Below are positions 10,033 to 20,871 of a stretch of DNA of 64,000 nt, in pieces. The position numbers and the translations under genes were made by a program. Numbering within the stretch: the stretch's first letter is position 1; each line of letters begins with the position of its first letter. Source of the DNA: Vibrio aerogenes (GTDB lineage Bacteria > Pseudomonadota > Gammaproteobacteria > Enterobacterales > Vibrionaceae); assembly GCF_024346755.1 (NCBI RefSeq), contig NZ_AP024861.1:3162001-3226000 (forward strand), given 5' to 3'. The notes below the pieces were generated by a model. The model was not told where the DNA came from. It did no database searches and worked only from the letters and a program-made list of their open reading frames with translations.

Positions 10033-13000
10033 TTAGTTAAATTCCAGTTCTACCTGACCAGAGCCAAGTAACTGTGTTAATTCGTCTAATAATGTATCAT
10101 TCGGTGTGATACGCCATTCTGTGCCCAGTGTTAGCCTGCCTCTGGCATCTGCACGCTGATAATAGATATTCACGGGCACACTACCAGCTCTGTATGGCTC
10201 CAGTATATGGGTAAAACGCTCAAAAAACGTCTCATCAATCTGCGCCTGCTCGATGGACAATGACAAACTTTTTGCATATTTTTCTCTGACAGTATCTAAA
10301 TCCATCATCTCACGGACAGTCATTTTAAATCCGCCATTGAAGTCATCAAAGCTGACCTGTCCGCTTAAGACAACAATTTTATCCTTTTCTAATAAGTCAG
10401 CATACCTTTCAAGCGCATCAGAAAACAACATCGCATCAAGACGGCCGGAACGATCATCCAGCGTCAGGATACCGATACGGTTTCCTCGTTTCGTTGTCAT
10501 GACTTTAGCGGAAATAATCAATCCTGCCACCACAACGGACTGATCCCGCCTTGTTGGTGTTACATCTTTCAGTCGACAATCAACATAGTGATTCAGTTCC
10601 TTCAGATAGGCATTGACCGGATGTCCGGTTAAATACAGTCCCAGAGTTTCACGCTCACCTTCAAGCCAAACCTTTTCCGGCCATGGAGAGACTTGAGTAT
10701 ACCGTTGCTCTACTGCCTCTGGCGCTTCGGTCAGCACACCAAACATGTCAGTCTGTCCAAATGACTCAGCCTGTTTATGCTGGCTGGCAGCCTTAACTGC
10801 ATCATCCAGAGAAGCCATCATGGCAGCCCGGTGTGGTCCCAGCCGGTCGAGTGCTCCTGCATGAATCAGTTTTTCAATCACCCGTTTATTGACACGCTTT
10901 AAGTCGATCCGGGCACAAAAATCAAACAGGTCTTTAAAATGACCACCCGCACTACGGGCTTCAAGAATCGCATCAATCGGACCTTCTCCAACCCCCTTAA
11001 TCGCACCAATACCGTATACAATAGCGCCATGTTCATCCACATTAAAACGATACAGACCGACATTGATATCAGGCGGCAAAACTTTAAGGTCCATCCTGAT
11101 ACATTCATCAACCAGACCGACGACCTTCTCCGTATTATCCATATCAGCGGTCATTACAGCAGCCATAAACTCTGCCGGATAATGTGTTTTTAACCACAAC
11201 GTCTGATAAGAAACTAAAGCATAAGCAGCGGAGTGAGATTTGTTAAAACCGTAACCAGCAAATTTCTCCACCAGATCGAAGATCTTCATGGACAATTCAC
11301 CGTCAACACCATTTTTAATCGCACCATCTTCAAAGACAGCCCGCTGTTTGGCCATCTCTTCAGGCTTTTTCTTTCCCATCGCCCGGCGCAGCATATCTGC
11401 CCCACCTAACGTATAACCAGCAAGTACCTGAGCAATCTGCATGACCTGCTCCTGGTACAAGATAATCCCGTAAGTTGGATCGAGAATCTCCTTCAAAGAT
11501 TCATGCTGCCACTTTTCATCCGGATATGAAATTGGCTCCCGGCCATGTTTCCGGTCAATAAAGTTATCAACCATACCTGACTGAAGCGGTCCGGGACGGA
11601 ACAATGCAACCAAAGCGACAATATCTTCAAAACAGTCGGGCTGTAACCGCTTGATCAGGTCTTTCATTCCTCTGGATTCAAGCTGGAACACTGCCGTGGT
11701 TTCTGAATTTTGCAGTAACCGGAAAGAAGCCGGATCATCTAATGGAATCGATTCTATCCGTAACGGTATTTCCCCAGACGCTTCCCGCCGGGGATTGATC
11801 AAACCAAGCGCCCAGTCAATAATTGTCAGAGTCCGGAGCCCAAGAAAGTCAAACTTGACTAAGCCCGCCGTTTCCACATCATTTTTATCAAACTGAGTGA
11901 CTGGATGATGCCCTTCCGGATCGCAATAGATAGGCGCAAAATCAGTAATTGATGTTGGCGAGATAACCACACCACCGGCGTGTTTACCGGCATTTCGGGT
12001 ACAACCTTCCAGGATACGGCACTTATCAATCAGCTCTTTGACGTCTTCATCCGTGTCATAAAGCTCTTGCAATGCAGGCTCTGCTTTAAAAGCTTTTTCA
12101 AGCGTCATTCCTGGATCTGGCGGGACCAGTTTTGAAATCCGATCAACAAACCCGAATGGATGCCCTAATACCCGGCCGACATCGCGGATAACAGCTTTTG
12201 CAGCCATCGTTCCGAATGTAATGATCTGAGATACGGCATCCCGGCCATACATGTCGGCAACATGATCAATCACCTGATCCCGTTTATCCATACAGAAGTC
12301 GACATCAAAGTCAGGCATGGATACACGCTCCGGATTCAGGAAACGTTCAAACAGCAAGTCATATGCTAACGGGTCAAGGTCGGTAATTTTCAGCGCGTAT
12401 GCCACAAGAGAACCAGCACCGGATCCCCGCCCGGGCCCCACAGGAATATCGTTATCTTTTGACCACTGGATAAACTCCATCACGATCAAAAAGTAACCGG
12501 GGAATCCCATCTGGTTAATCACATCCAGTTCGATCTGCAGACGTTCATCATATTCCGGGCGTCTCTCCTGACGAACATCAGGATCAGGAAATAAAAATTC
12601 AAGACGCTCTTCCAGGCCTTCCTGAGACTTCTTAATCAGAAAGTCTTCAATTTTCATCCCTTCCGTCGGGAAATTTGGTAAAAAGTATTCACCAAGACGA
12701 ACGGTAACATTACACCGTTTGGCAATTTCTACGCTATTTTCCAGCGCCTCAGGAATATCACTGAACAGCTCGCACATTTCTGACTCTGAGCGAAGATACT
12801 GCTGTTCACTGTAATTTTTCGGCCGGCGTGGATCTTCAAGCGTATAACCATCATGAATCGCCACACGGATCTCATGGGCTTCAAATAATTCTTTATCAAG
12901 AAAGACAACATCATTGGTCGCTACAACGGGTAATCCGGTCTTTTCCGCCAGCTCGACGGCAAAATGCAGATATGTCTCTTCATCTGGCCGGCCGGTCCGG

Positions 13001-13512
13001 GTTAACTCAAGGTAAAAGCGTCCGGGGAAGTATGCCTGATAAAACTGAACTTCCTGCTCAACCTGTGCCTGATTACCTTTCAGTAAAGCCCGCCCAATTT
13101 CACCATCTTTACCGCCGGATAAAACAATCAACCCTGCTGCATGCTTTTCCAGCCATGATTTATCTATCACAGGCTGATGCTGAACATGGCCGCGCTGATA
13201 AGCTTCTGAGATCAGGAGTGTCAGATTTTTATAACCTTCATTATCAGCAGCCAATAAAGTGATGCGGGTTAATTCATCACCAAACGCTTCAGACTGAAGC
13301 GTAAAATCAGCGCCGATAATCGGCTTAATCCCACAATTATGTGCTGTGCTGTAGTATTTGACTAACCCACAAAGGTTCGTAAAGTCGGTTAACGCCATTG
13401 CTGGCATCCCCATTTCTGCCACCCTCTTAACCAAAGGCGGCACTTTAGACAAACCATCAACCATAGAGAAATCACTATGAACTCTGAGGTGAATAAATCT
13501 GGGGTCAGACAT
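10033..13512 (-). CDS. dnaE: DNA polymerase III alpha subunit
   Basis: 1159 residues, the expected size, no intein or break. N-terminal PHP domain begins [13 protein letters not shown]. The polymerase active site carries the aspartates of [14 protein letters not shown], with [16 protein letters not shown] and [17 protein letters not shown] before and after. The beta-clamp-binding motif QTDMFG lies near residue 920, the OB fold near 990-1070 ([18 protein letters not shown]), and the tau-binding end is complete. It is the catalytic subunit of chromosomal replication, partner of DnaQ. Between rnhB and accA. Confidence 0.98.
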   Translation of the reverse strand: MSDPRFIHLRVHSDFSMVDGLSKVPPLVKRVAEMGMPAMALTDFTNLCGLVKYYSTAHNCGIKPIIGADFTLQSEAFGDELTRITLLAADNEGYKNLTLLISEAYQRGHVQHQPVIDKSWLEKHAAGLIVLSGGKDGEIGRALLKGNQAQVEQEVQFYQAYFPGRFYLELTRTGRPDEETYLHFAVELAEKTGLPVVATNDVVFLDKELFEAHEIRVAIHDGYTLEDPRRPKNYSEQQYLRSESEMCELFSDIPEALENSVEIAKRCNVTVRLGEYFLPNFPTEGMKIEDFLIKKSQEGLEERLEFLFPDPDVRQERRPEYDERLQIELDVINQMGFPGYFLIVMEFIQWSKDNDIPVGPGRGSGAGSLVAYALKITDLDPLAYDLLFERFLNPERVSMPDFDVDFCMDKRDQVIDHVADMYGRDAVSQIITFGTMAAKAVIRDVGRVLGHPFGFVDRISKLVPPDPGMTLEKAFKAEPALQELYDTDEDVKELIDKCRILEGCTRNAGKHAGGVVISPTSITDFAPIYCDPEGHHPVTQFDKNDVETAGLVKFDFLGLRTLTIIDWALGLINPRREASGEIPLRIESIPLDDPASFRLLQNSETTAVFQLESRGMKDLIKRLQPDCFEDIVALVALFRPGPLQSGMVDNFIDRKHGREPISYPDEKWQHESLKEILDPTYGIILYQEQVMQIAQVLAGYTLGGADMLRRAMGKKKPEEMAKQRAVFEDGAIKNGVDGELSMKIFDLVEKFAGYGFNKSHSAAYALVSYQTLWLKTHYPAEFMAAVMTADMDNTEKVVGLVDECIRMDLKVLPPDINVGLYRFNVDEHGAIVYGIGAIKGVGEGPIDAILEARSAGGHFKDLFDFCARIDLKRVNKRVIEKLIHAGALDRLGPHRAAMMASLDDAVKAASQHKQAESFGQTDMFGVLTEAPEAVEQRYTQVSPWPEKVWLEGERETLGLYLTGHPVNAYLKELNHYVDCRLKDVTPTRRDQSVVVAGLIISAKVMTTKRGNRIGILTLDDRSGRLDAMLFSDALERYADLLEKDKIVVLSGQVSFDDFNGGFKMTVREMMDLDTVREKYAKSLSLSIEQAQIDETFFERFTHILEPYRAGSVPVNIYYQRADARGRLTLGTEWRITPNDTLLDELTQLLGSGQVELEFN

Positions 13513-13589
13513 GCAATGAAATCCTGAAGGAAGAAAATAAACTAAAAATGTATTTTACGGAATTATACCCGCAAGTCATCTCCGGATGC

Positions 13590-14225
13590 TCAGTTTTGAT
13601 CCTGAGACAATTGCTGCTCAGCCAGCACTCGTGCAACCGGTTTAAAACTTTGACGATGTTGTGCAATCACGCCATATTTCTCAATGGCCGCAAGGTGCGC
13701 TTTTGTCGGGTAACCTTTATGTTGCGCAAAACCATATTCAGGGTAGCACTGATCAAGTTCATCCATCTCGCGATCCCGGATGACTTTCGCTAAAATTGAA
13801 GCGGCACTGATTTCAGCGACACGTAAGTCCCCTTTAACCACCGCAAGCGCAGGCAAAGAGAGTTCAGGAAGACGATTACCATCAATTAAGACAAACTCTG
13901 GCTTGATCTTTAATCCTTCAACAGCTCTCTGCATTGCAACCATGGTCGCCTGAAGAATATTAAGATGGTCGATTTCTTGTGGGCTACACCGGCCAACAGA
14001 CCATGCAATGGCTTTCTGCTGAATTTCCGGAAACAACGCCTGACGTTTCTTATCTGATATTTTTTTTGAGTCAGTTAATCCTGCGATTGGCCGGGTTGGA
14101 TCCAGTATCACTGCTGCTGTCACAACATCACCGACCAAAGGACCACGACCAACTTCGTCCACACCAGCAAAAAGTTTGTATTCCTGAGGATACTTAAAAG
14201 GTTCATATTCCACTTTATTCTTCAT
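13590..14225 (-). CDS. rnhB: Ribonuclease HII
   Basis: 211 residues. Removes single ribonucleotides and RNA from RNA:DNA hybrids. Motifs [17 protein letters not shown] (catalytic Asp and Glu), [16 protein letters not shown] and [16 protein letters not shown] (catalytic Asp) are all visible. The start overlaps the end of lpxB by 11 bases, indicating translational coupling in the lpxB-rnhB-dnaE-accA run. The window therefore carries both RNase H types. Confidence 0.96.
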   Translation of the reverse strand: MKNKVEYEPFKYPQEYKLFAGVDEVGRGPLVGDVVTAAVILDPTRPIAGLTDSKKISDKKRQALFPEIQQKAIAWSVGRCSPQEIDHLNILQATMVAMQRAVEGLKIKPEFVLIDGNRLPELSLPALAVVKGDLRVAEISAASILAKVIRDREMDELDQCYPEYGFAQHKGYPTKAHLAAIEKYGVIAQHRQSFKPVARVLAEQQLSQDQN

Positions 14226-15378
14226 TGAACTTCCCGATTAACTTTAGTACAGCCTCTGCCGCCCGGGCATCTGCATTTTTACGGATCAACGTATGCATCC
14301 GGGTAAAATTTGCCTGCATATCGTCATTATTACCCGCCAGAAGGCGGGAAACTTCATGATAAAGATTATCCGGATTGCACGCCTCAAGTAAGAACTCTTT
14401 CACAACTTCTTCATCTGCAAGAATATTGGGTAAAGAAACATATTTCGTTTTAACCAGACACTTTGCAATCAAGGCTGTCAGTTTATTTACCCGATAACCG
14501 ACCACCATAGGACGGTTAATCAGCATACATTCCAAAGCAACCGTTCCGGAAGCCAGCATCACCACATCTGATGCAGCAATCACATGTCTTGCTGTATCCT
14601 GGATCAGGATAAAATCAAGCTCAGGTGCATGCTGTTGCCACAAAGTCTCAAACTGCTGTTTTCTTTTATCATTGACAACTGCAACAACAAAACCCAGTTC
14701 AGGATAACGTTGATGTAACCGCCGGCATGTTTCAATGAAAACGGGCGCAATTTTTTCAAGCTCACTCCCCCGGCTCCCCGGAAGTACTGCAAGCCAACGC
14801 CGAGATGGATCCAGCTCAAGCAGGGCTTGCGCTTCCTGTTGATCTGAGTGTAATGGTATCGAATCAGCCAGTGTATGACCGACAAATTCACAGGGTACAT
14901 TAAACCTGTCGTAAAATGCTTTTTCAAATGGAAGGAAGGCTAAAACCAAATCGGTCGCCCGTGCAATTCTATGAATTCTCTTCTGACGCCATGCCCAAAC
15001 GGAGGGGCTTACGTAATGCACGGTTGGAATACCAGCTGCTTTTAAATCATTTTCCAGCCGGAGATTGAAGTCAGGCGCATCGATACCAATAAATACATCA
15101 GGACGATGCTCTGTAAAATATTCGACCAGCTGCGCTTTGATTTTAAACAAACGAGGTAAACGCCCCAAAACTTCGACGATTCCCATGACGGCGAGTTCTT
15201 CAATATCAAACAGTGAATCACATCCCTGCGCATTCATTTTCGGGCCGCCAATACCAACAAACTGAGCATCAGGTGCATGCTGCTTAATTGCTTTGATTAA
15301 TCCTTCACCTAAAGTATCACCAGAAAGTTCTCCGGCCAGAATCCCAATTTTCAGCGGTTTGTTTTGCTCATTATTCAT
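14215..15378 (-). CDS. lpxB: Lipid-A-disaccharide synthase
   Basis: 387 residues from the ATG at 15378, chosen because GAGGAAG sits at ideal distance; the longer frame to 15393 begins inside that ribosome binding site. Joins UDP-2,3-diacylglucosamine and lipid X to the lipid A disaccharide at the inner membrane. Motifs: [63 protein letters not shown] and [14 protein letters not shown], all GT19 features. Preceded by a strong terminator that separates it from lpxA. Confidence 0.96.
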   Translation of the reverse strand: MNNEQNKPLKIGILAGELSGDTLGEGLIKAIKQHAPDAQFVGIGGPKMNAQGCDSLFDIEELAVMGIVEVLGRLPRLFKIKAQLVEYFTEHRPDVFIGIDAPDFNLRLENDLKAAGIPTVHYVSPSVWAWRQKRIHRIARATDLVLAFLPFEKAFYDRFNVPCEFVGHTLADSIPLHSDQQEAQALLELDPSRRWLAVLPGSRGSELEKIAPVFIETCRRLHQRYPELGFVVAVVNDKRKQQFETLWQQHAPELDFILIQDTARHVIAASDVVMLASGTVALECMLINRPMVVGYRVNKLTALIAKCLVKTKYVSLPNILADEEVVKEFLLEACNPDNLYHEVSRLLAGNNDDMQANFTRMHTLIRKNADARAAEAVLKLIGKFNEE

Positions 15379-15443
15379 TAGCTTCCTCATCATCTGTCAG
15401 CAACCGATGCAGCTACCACGGCTAAAATTGTAAGGCGCGCTGT

Positions 15444-15480
15444 AAATAAAAAAAGATCGCTATTTAAAATAACGATCTTT
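15444..15480 (-). terminator. Intrinsic terminator between lpxA and lpxB
   Basis: AAAGATCG and CGATCTTT (15452-15459 and 15473-15480) pair, and TATTT/AAATA continue the stem beyond one C-A mismatch. On the minus strand a run of seven T follows (15448-15454). It lies between the lpxA stop and the lpxB start in the direction of transcription. Confidence 0.75.
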
Positions 15481-15499
15481 CATTCAGGTATGTCATTTT

Positions 15500-16288
15500 T
15501 CAGCGAATAATACCACGGGTCGATTTTTCAAAGAAAGACAGAAATGCTTTAACCGCCGGGGTTGTGTCTGCCTCTTTTTCAATTTCAGCCTTTGCTTTAT
15601 CAAGCGTCAAACCACTTCTGTAAAGTGCTTTGTAAGCTCTTCGAATCGCATGGATTTCAGCTTTTTCAAACCCGCGACGTTTCAGGCCTTCAATATTGAC
15701 ACCAAATGGCGCACAGTGATTTCCCTGAGCCATAATATATGGCGGCACATCCTGTACAACAATCGAACCGCCGCCTAACATCGCGTGCTCACCGATATTA
15801 CAAAATTGATGGATTGCCGACATGCCACCTAATATCGCATAATCACCAATCGTGACATGACCGGCCAGTGTCGCATTATTCGCAAAAATACACTGATTAC
15901 CGATAACACAGTCGTGAGCAACGTGTGCATTAATCATAAACAGATTGTCGTGCCCAACCCGGGTTATTCCCTGATCCTGCACTGTTCCCCGATGCATCGT
16001 CACACTTTCCCGAATCGTATTGCGATCCCCGATAATAAGCTGGGTATCTTCTCCGCGGAATTTCAGATCCTGACAATCTTCACCGATCGAAGCAAACTGG
16101 AAAATACGATTATCTTTGCCAATTGTTGTGGGCCCTTTGACAACCACATGAGAAAGCAACTCTGTACCTTCACCAATTTCCACCTTGGCATCGACATAAC
16201 AAAATGGCCCAATCTTAACTTTTGCACCAATGACTGCACCTTCTTCAATCACGGATGTTGGGTGAATCTGAGCTGTTTCATGAATCAT
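15500..16288 (-). CDS. lpxA: UDP-N-acetylglucosamine acyltransferase
   Basis: 262 residues, the exact family length, when started at [17 protein letters not shown] (ATG at 16288), one base after the fabZ stop; the frame is open further upstream into fabZ but that is not the start. First step of lipid A synthesis: O-acylation of UDP-GlcNAc from acyl-ACP. Hexapeptide repeats forming a left-handed beta helix run through the first 190 residues; the catalytic histidine is in [13 protein letters not shown]-terminal helices contain [20 protein letters not shown]. Confidence 0.97.
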   Translation of the reverse strand: MIHETAQIHPTSVIEEGAVIGAKVKIGPFCYVDAKVEIGEGTELLSHVVVKGPTTIGKDNRIFQFASIGEDCQDLKFRGEDTQLIIGDRNTIRESVTMHRGTVQDQGITRVGHDNLFMINAHVAHDCVIGNQCIFANNATLAGHVTIGDYAILGGMSAIHQFCNIGEHAMLGGGSIVVQDVPPYIMAQGNHCAPFGVNIEGLKRRGFEKAEIHAIRRAYKALYRSGLTLDKAKAEIEKEADTTPAVKAFLSFFEKSTRGIIR

Positions 16289-16289
16289 A

Positions 16290-16748
16290 TTAGAATTCTC
16301 TGCGAGCACATTTAAGTTCAGCCGAGCAAACGACCTCACCATCGACTTTTGCCACGCCGTTGAAAAGTGCAATACCTCTGCGTTCTTTCAGAAATTCAAC
16401 CTCAACGAACAATTGGTCCCCGGGACCGACGGGCTTTCTGAATTTTGCATTATCAATACTTGCAAAATAATATAGCTCATTCTCTTTCGGTGCACCAAAA
16501 GTCTTAAATGCCAAAAGGCCCGTCGCCTGAGCCATTGCTTCAAGAATCATGACACCTGGGAAAACAGGAAGCTGAGGGAAATGACCTGTAAACTGAGGCT
16601 CATTCACCGACACATTTTTCAGACCGATTAAATATTTCCCTTCTTCATAGTCTGTCACACGATCAATAAGCAAAAATGGGTAGCGATGAGGGAGAAGTGA
16701 TCGAATCTCAACAATATCCATCGTTTTCTTTTCAGTAGTCAAAGTCAT
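16290..16748 (-). CDS. fabZ: 3-hydroxyacyl-ACP dehydratase FabZ
   Basis: 152 residues from the ATG at 16748, which has AGGA close upstream; the ATG at 16760 has no ribosome binding site. Dehydrates 3-hydroxyacyl-ACP in fatty acid elongation and competes with LpxA/LpxD for the same acyl-ACP pool, which fits its place among lpx genes. The hot-dog fold motif [14 protein letters not shown] and the active site [20 protein letters not shown] (catalytic His and Glu) are intact. Confidence 0.97.
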   Translation of the reverse strand: MTLTTEKKTMDIVEIRSLLPHRYPFLLIDRVTDYEEGKYLIGLKNVSVNEPQFTGHFPQLPVFPGVMILEAMAQATGLLAFKTFGAPKENELYYFASIDNAKFRKPVGPGDQLFVEVEFLKERRGIALFNGVAKVDGEVVCSAELKCARREF

Positions 16749-16788
16749 ATTCCTATTCATCTACATAAATTAGTCCGGCATTATAAAC

Positions 16789-16818
16789 AAAAAAGGCTCA
16801 CAGTTCGCGAGCCTTTTT
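16789..16818 (-). terminator. Hairpin with A and T tails between lpxD and fabZ
   Basis: GGCTC (16795-16799) pairs with GAGCC (16809-16813), extended by AAAAA/TTTTT on both sides, so it can terminate in either direction. In the direction of the operon it lies after lpxD and before fabZ, and would partly attenuate fabZ-lpxA. Confidence 0.7.
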
Positions 16819-16834
16819 AAATAATGTTGAATTT

Positions 16835-17866
16835 TCACTCAGATTTCTGTTTTAACTGATCTTCTACAGCTTTCAAACGCTTATGCATATCATCAATCCG
16901 GTGAACTCTGGCTGCGGTCTTACGCCATTCTTTATTCGGTTGTAAAGGAATGCCGGATGAGTAAACACCTTTTTCAGGTATACTTCTCATTACCATCCCC
17001 ATTCCGGTAATGGTTACCCCGTCAGCTATCTCAATATGCCCATTAATGACAACAGCACCACCAATGATACAGTACTTACCAATTTTGGTACTACCGGCAA
17101 CAATTGTTCCACCCGCCATCGCGGTACCGTAACCGATATGAACATTGTGAGCAATTTGCATCTGATTATCGAGAATCACATTATCCTCAATCACAGTATC
17201 ATCCAGTGCTCCGCGATCAATCGAGGTACACGCTCCAATTTCAACACGGTTTCCAATCCGGACCGTTCCAAGCTGAGGTATTTTAATCCATTCTCCCCGC
17301 TCATTGGCATACCCAAAACCGTCAGAACCGATCACCGTATTGGATTGTACCAGGCACTTATCACCAATCACCACATCGTGATAGACACTAACATTAGCCC
17401 AGAGTTTTGTGTCTTTTCCAATCGTCACGTTCTTTCCGACAAAACATCCGGCACCGACAGAAACGTTATCTCCCAACACAGCACCGGACTCGATGACACT
17501 ATTAGCACCCACTGTCACATTCTCACCCAGAGATACATCCGGAGCGATCGCAGCTGAAGGCTCAATGATATCCGCCGGAGAAGGTGTCGTATCGAGAGCC
17601 TGAGCAACCTTTGCAAAAGCGACGTAAGGATCGTCAACCACTAATACATTTCCGGGGCATAAATCACGCTGCGATGATTTCACCATAACCACTGTAGCCT
17701 GGCAATCTCCCAAATGTTTTGCATATTTAGGATTTGACAAAAAAGTCACATCACCGTCAGTCGCTCTGTCCATTGGAGCAACAGAAGATACAGTCAAATT
17801 ACTGTCACCCGACAGTTCTCCACCTGTAATGTTTGCAAGTTCGGCTAAAGTAATCTTCTTAACCAT
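16835..17866 (-). CDS. lpxD: UDP-3-O-(3-hydroxyacyl)glucosamine N-acyltransferase
   Basis: 343 residues. Third step of lipid A synthesis, adding the second hydroxyacyl chain. N-terminal uridine-binding domain ([20 protein letters not shown]), then a long left-handed beta helix of hexapeptide repeats ([20 protein letters not shown] and following), the catalytic-His region [11 protein letters not shown], and a C-terminal ACP-binding helix rich in Lys. It starts three bases after skp ends. Confidence 0.97.
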   Translation of the reverse strand: MVKKITLAELANITGGELSGDSNLTVSSVAPMDRATDGDVTFLSNPKYAKHLGDCQATVVMVKSSQRDLCPGNVLVVDDPYVAFAKVAQALDTTPSPADIIEPSAAIAPDVSLGENVTVGANSVIESGAVLGDNVSVGAGCFVGKNVTIGKDTKLWANVSVYHDVVIGDKCLVQSNTVIGSDGFGYANERGEWIKIPQLGTVRIGNRVEIGACTSIDRGALDDTVIEDNVILDNQMQIAHNVHIGYGTAMAGGTIVAGSTKIGKYCIIGGAVVINGHIEIADGVTITGMGMVMRSIPEKGVYSSGIPLQPNKEWRKTAARVHRIDDMHKRLKAVEDQLKQKSE

Positions 17867-17869
17867 AAT

Positions 17870-18394
17870 TTATTTCAACGCTTTAATGACTTTATCTGAA
17901 ATATCAAATTCCGGCTTTCCATACTGCATCATCTGAATATCAATCACCAGATCGTAACCCTCTTTTTTAGCTATCTTTGCGACTGCATCCTGAATAATAC
18001 TGAACAGCTTGCGCTTTTCCTGAGCTTCACGTTTAGCTGAATCTTTGTCTAATGCCTGTGCCTTAATTTTGTATTTGCTATCAAGCTGACCAATCTCAAT
18101 TCTTAGCTTCTCAACATCATCAGAACTCATCAATGCGCTGTCTCTTTTCAGCTTTTCGATTTTACCCTGCGCTTCTTTCTTAATACTTTCTAATTCATCC
18201 GCTTTATCTTTAAACTCTTGTTTCAGTTTTTGCAGCACAACTTCACGTTGAGGAAGCGCCTGGAAAACTTTTCCCGTATTGATATAAGCAATCTTTTGCG
18301 CTGCTTCAGCCGCTGTACTCATAAATGCCATGCTGAAGATAACAATACCAACACCAAGCGCTTTAATCAGATTCTTCACAATATATTTCCTCAT
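17870..18394 (-). CDS. skp: Periplasmic chaperone Skp (OmpH family)
   Basis: 174 residues. A cleaved signal peptide (hydrophobic ALGVGIVIFSMAFMSTAAEA) precedes a mature part that begins QKIAYINTGKVFQALPQRE. The middle is a highly charged alpha-helical coiled coil (about 50-135) forming the tentacle that encloses unfolded outer-membrane proteins on the way to BamA. Located directly after bamA, as usual. Confidence 0.94.
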   Translation of the reverse strand: MRKYIVKNLIKALGVGIVIFSMAFMSTAAEAAQKIAYINTGKVFQALPQREVVLQKLKQEFKDKADELESIKKEAQGKIEKLKRDSALMSSDDVEKLRIEIGQLDSKYKIKAQALDKDSAKREAQEKRKLFSIIQDAVAKIAKKEGYDLVIDIQMMQYGKPEFDISDKVIKALK

Positions 18395-18402
18395 GTATAA
18401 AA

Positions 18403-20823
18403 CTAGAATGTCTTACCAATAGTGAATGAGAAGAACTCTTCATCATCACCGGTATATTTTTTAATTGGTTTAGCGATAGCAAACACCAAAGGTCCCATCG
18501 GGGACATCCACTGTAATGCGACACCTGCGGATGAACGATATTTTAAAGGGTCAGAGTAGTCATAATAATATTCCCGACCATAATCAGCACTTTTCTTGCT
18601 GTAATCAAACTCAGTATCCCAGACACTGGCCATATCGTAGAACACACTGGTGCGTATTTGGCTCCGCGTCTCATCAGAAACAAATGGTGTCGGTACAATC
18701 AGCTCAACACTTGCCAATGCAATCGCATTACCACCGGCAGACTCATTGGTGGCGGTTAATGTGCCATTGTTTGAATCAGCATAACTGTTAAATACGGCTC
18801 TGGGGCCAGCAGTATTGGCACCAAAGCCTCTCAAAGTTGAAAAACCACCCGCATAAAAATTCTCATAAAATGGATAAAGGTTTTCATTACCATCCGTTTT
18901 CCCATATCCGTTTCCGTATCCCAAACGCCCACGGAGTAACAAAGAGAAATCCTGCTTTTCGGCCAAAGGAATATAATGTCTCACATTATACTGGAGCTTA
19001 AAGTATTGAGTATCAGACCCGGGAAGGGTGACTTTATAGGTTGCCCGCTGATAATTACCAGCCGTTGGGAAATATCCTTTATTCAGGTTATTCCGAATCC
19101 AGGATAAATTAATATCAAAATCGCCGGTCACAAAACCGACCTTTGAAGAGGTATTTGCATTGACTCCCTGAGACAAAAGGAAGTTTTCAATTTGCAGGTA
19201 AGGAGAGAGATTTCCTATCTGGTTATGTGTATAGCCAACTCCAAACGCAAAACGATTCAGTTCATCATAAGGGAATCCCCAAGTCAGATTTACACCGTAG
19301 CTTTCGTTGGTATAGTCAACAATCCCGGCTTCAGAAGCTTCAAATTCGTTATAGAAAATTTTCCCGCCTAAGCTCACGCCATCCAGATTCCAGTAAGGAT
19401 CGTTATAGCTGAAAGTAACATTTTTCTGATAATCATTCATTGTTGCCGAGATACCAACACTATTTCCGCTTCCCAGGAAATTCTCTTGTTGTAACCCGAC
19501 CTGAAAACTCACACCAGATTCAGTTCCGTAACCAATCCCAAAATTTACACTACCGGAATTAGCTTCTTTGACATTATAAACAATGTCGACCTGATCATCG
19601 CTCCCGGGAACCCGGACAGTCTTCACATTGACTGTTTCAAAAAAACCGAGCCTGTTCAGACGTGACTTACCGGTTTCAATAGATTTTGAGTTCAGCCAGC
19701 TCCCTTCCATTTGCCGCATTTCACGCCGTAAGACCTCATCTTTCGTCACTGTATTTCCGGTAAAATCAATGTGTCGTACATAAATTCGGTTACCCGGATC
19801 AACATTAACGATCAACGACACTTCCTGCTTATCATCGTCAAACTCAGGAATCGTTCTGACCTGTGGGTAAGCATATCCAGACTCACCCAAGACTTTTTTG
19901 ATACCCGTTTCTAATGCTGTTGCAGCCGAGCCCTGATAGATATCACCTTTATCAAAAGGAACCAGCAGCTTGAATTTATTATCTTCCCCTACCAGATTTC
20001 CCCGAAATTTGACGTCTTTAACCCGGTATGGCTTTCCTTCATTTAAAGTCAGCGTGATGTACACTCCCTTCTTATCAGGAGAAATAGAAACCTGCGCAGA
20101 ATCGACTTTAAACTTCAGGTAGCCGTGATCATAGTAAAACGACTTTAGCTTCTCCAGATCGCCGGCAAGCACCTGCTTTTGATACTTATCACTGGACAAA
20201 AAGTTCCACCACGACACATCAGCATGCAAATCAAAACGGGACAAAAGCTCTTTATCATTAAAAACCTTATTCCCGATAAAATTAATTTGCTGAATTTTTG
20301 CTGAAACACCCTCAGTGAAAACAAACTTCAAATCAGCCCGGTTACGTGGCAATGGCGTGACCACAGCTTTGACTTTGGCATTATATTTACCAACACTGTA
20401 ATAGAAATCCTCAAGCCCCTTTTCAATATTTCGAAGTCTTGTTCTGTCCAGTGCCTCCCCGACACGTATCGATGAGGCATCGAGGTTTTCTGTGAGTTGC
20501 TCATCTTTAATTGCTTTATTGCCAGAAAAAGAAACACTGGAAATCGTCGGTCTCTCTTTCACTTTAACTTTCAGTACATTCCCATCGCGAAATACGTCAA
20601 TGTTCTCAAAATTTCCTGAAGAATAAAGTGCTTTCACTAAATCAGCGATATCCTGAGAATCGACAGTATCACCAACACGGACTGGCATTTTTAATAACGC
20701 GGCACCAAGCGTTACACGCTGTAACCCCTCAACCTGAATGTTTTTGACAACAAAACTTTCCGCACTATACGCCGGAAAACCACTTACAAGCATCGTAGCC
20801 AAAATTAACTTTTTCATCGTCAT
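18403..20823 (-). CDS. bamA: Outer membrane assembly factor BamA
   Basis: 806 residues from the first ATG at 20823 (an upstream TTG at 20850 is open but unsupported; an ATG at 20817 is also possible). Signal peptide ending FPAYSAES. Five POTRA domains (about 25-420), the first reading FVVKNIQVEGLQRVTLGAAL, followed by a 16-strand beta barrel. The FYAGGFSTLRGFG stretch contains the conserved RGF of the loop 6 VRGF/Y region. The last residue is Phe, the usual Omp C-terminal signal (FTIGKTF). Inserts beta-barrel proteins into the outer membrane. Follows rseP by 48 bases. Confidence 0.97.
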   Translation of the reverse strand: MTMKKLILATMLVSGFPAYSAESFVVKNIQVEGLQRVTLGAALLKMPVRVGDTVDSQDIADLVKALYSSGNFENIDVFRDGNVLKVKVKERPTISSVSFSGNKAIKDEQLTENLDASSIRVGEALDRTRLRNIEKGLEDFYYSVGKYNAKVKAVVTPLPRNRADLKFVFTEGVSAKIQQINFIGNKVFNDKELLSRFDLHADVSWWNFLSSDKYQKQVLAGDLEKLKSFYYDHGYLKFKVDSAQVSISPDKKGVYITLTLNEGKPYRVKDVKFRGNLVGEDNKFKLLVPFDKGDIYQGSAATALETGIKKVLGESGYAYPQVRTIPEFDDDKQEVSLIVNVDPGNRIYVRHIDFTGNTVTKDEVLRREMRQMEGSWLNSKSIETGKSRLNRLGFFETVNVKTVRVPGSDDQVDIVYNVKEANSGSVNFGIGYGTESGVSFQVGLQQENFLGSGNSVGISATMNDYQKNVTFSYNDPYWNLDGVSLGGKIFYNEFEASEAGIVDYTNESYGVNLTWGFPYDELNRFAFGVGYTHNQIGNLSPYLQIENFLLSQGVNANTSSKVGFVTGDFDINLSWIRNNLNKGYFPTAGNYQRATYKVTLPGSDTQYFKLQYNVRHYIPLAEKQDFSLLLRGRLGYGNGYGKTDGNENLYPFYENFYAGGFSTLRGFGANTAGPRAVFNSYADSNNGTLTATNESAGGNAIALASVELIVPTPFVSDETRSQIRTSVFYDMASVWDTEFDYSKKSADYGREYYYDYSDPLKYRSSAGVALQWMSPMGPLVFAIAKPIKKYTGDDEEFFSFTIGKTF

Positions 20824-20871
20824 CGTGATTCGAATTATTCCCTTGTACAACTTGAGCTTTAAGCTGGTTTA

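Noticed and set aside
12828..13262. 144-codon plus-strand frame
   Set aside because: Fully inside dnaE on the opposite strand; composition is that of a shadow frame.
15500..16372. N-terminally extended LpxA (290 residues)
   Set aside because: The extension lies in fabZ; the start at 16288 gives the exact family length of 262.
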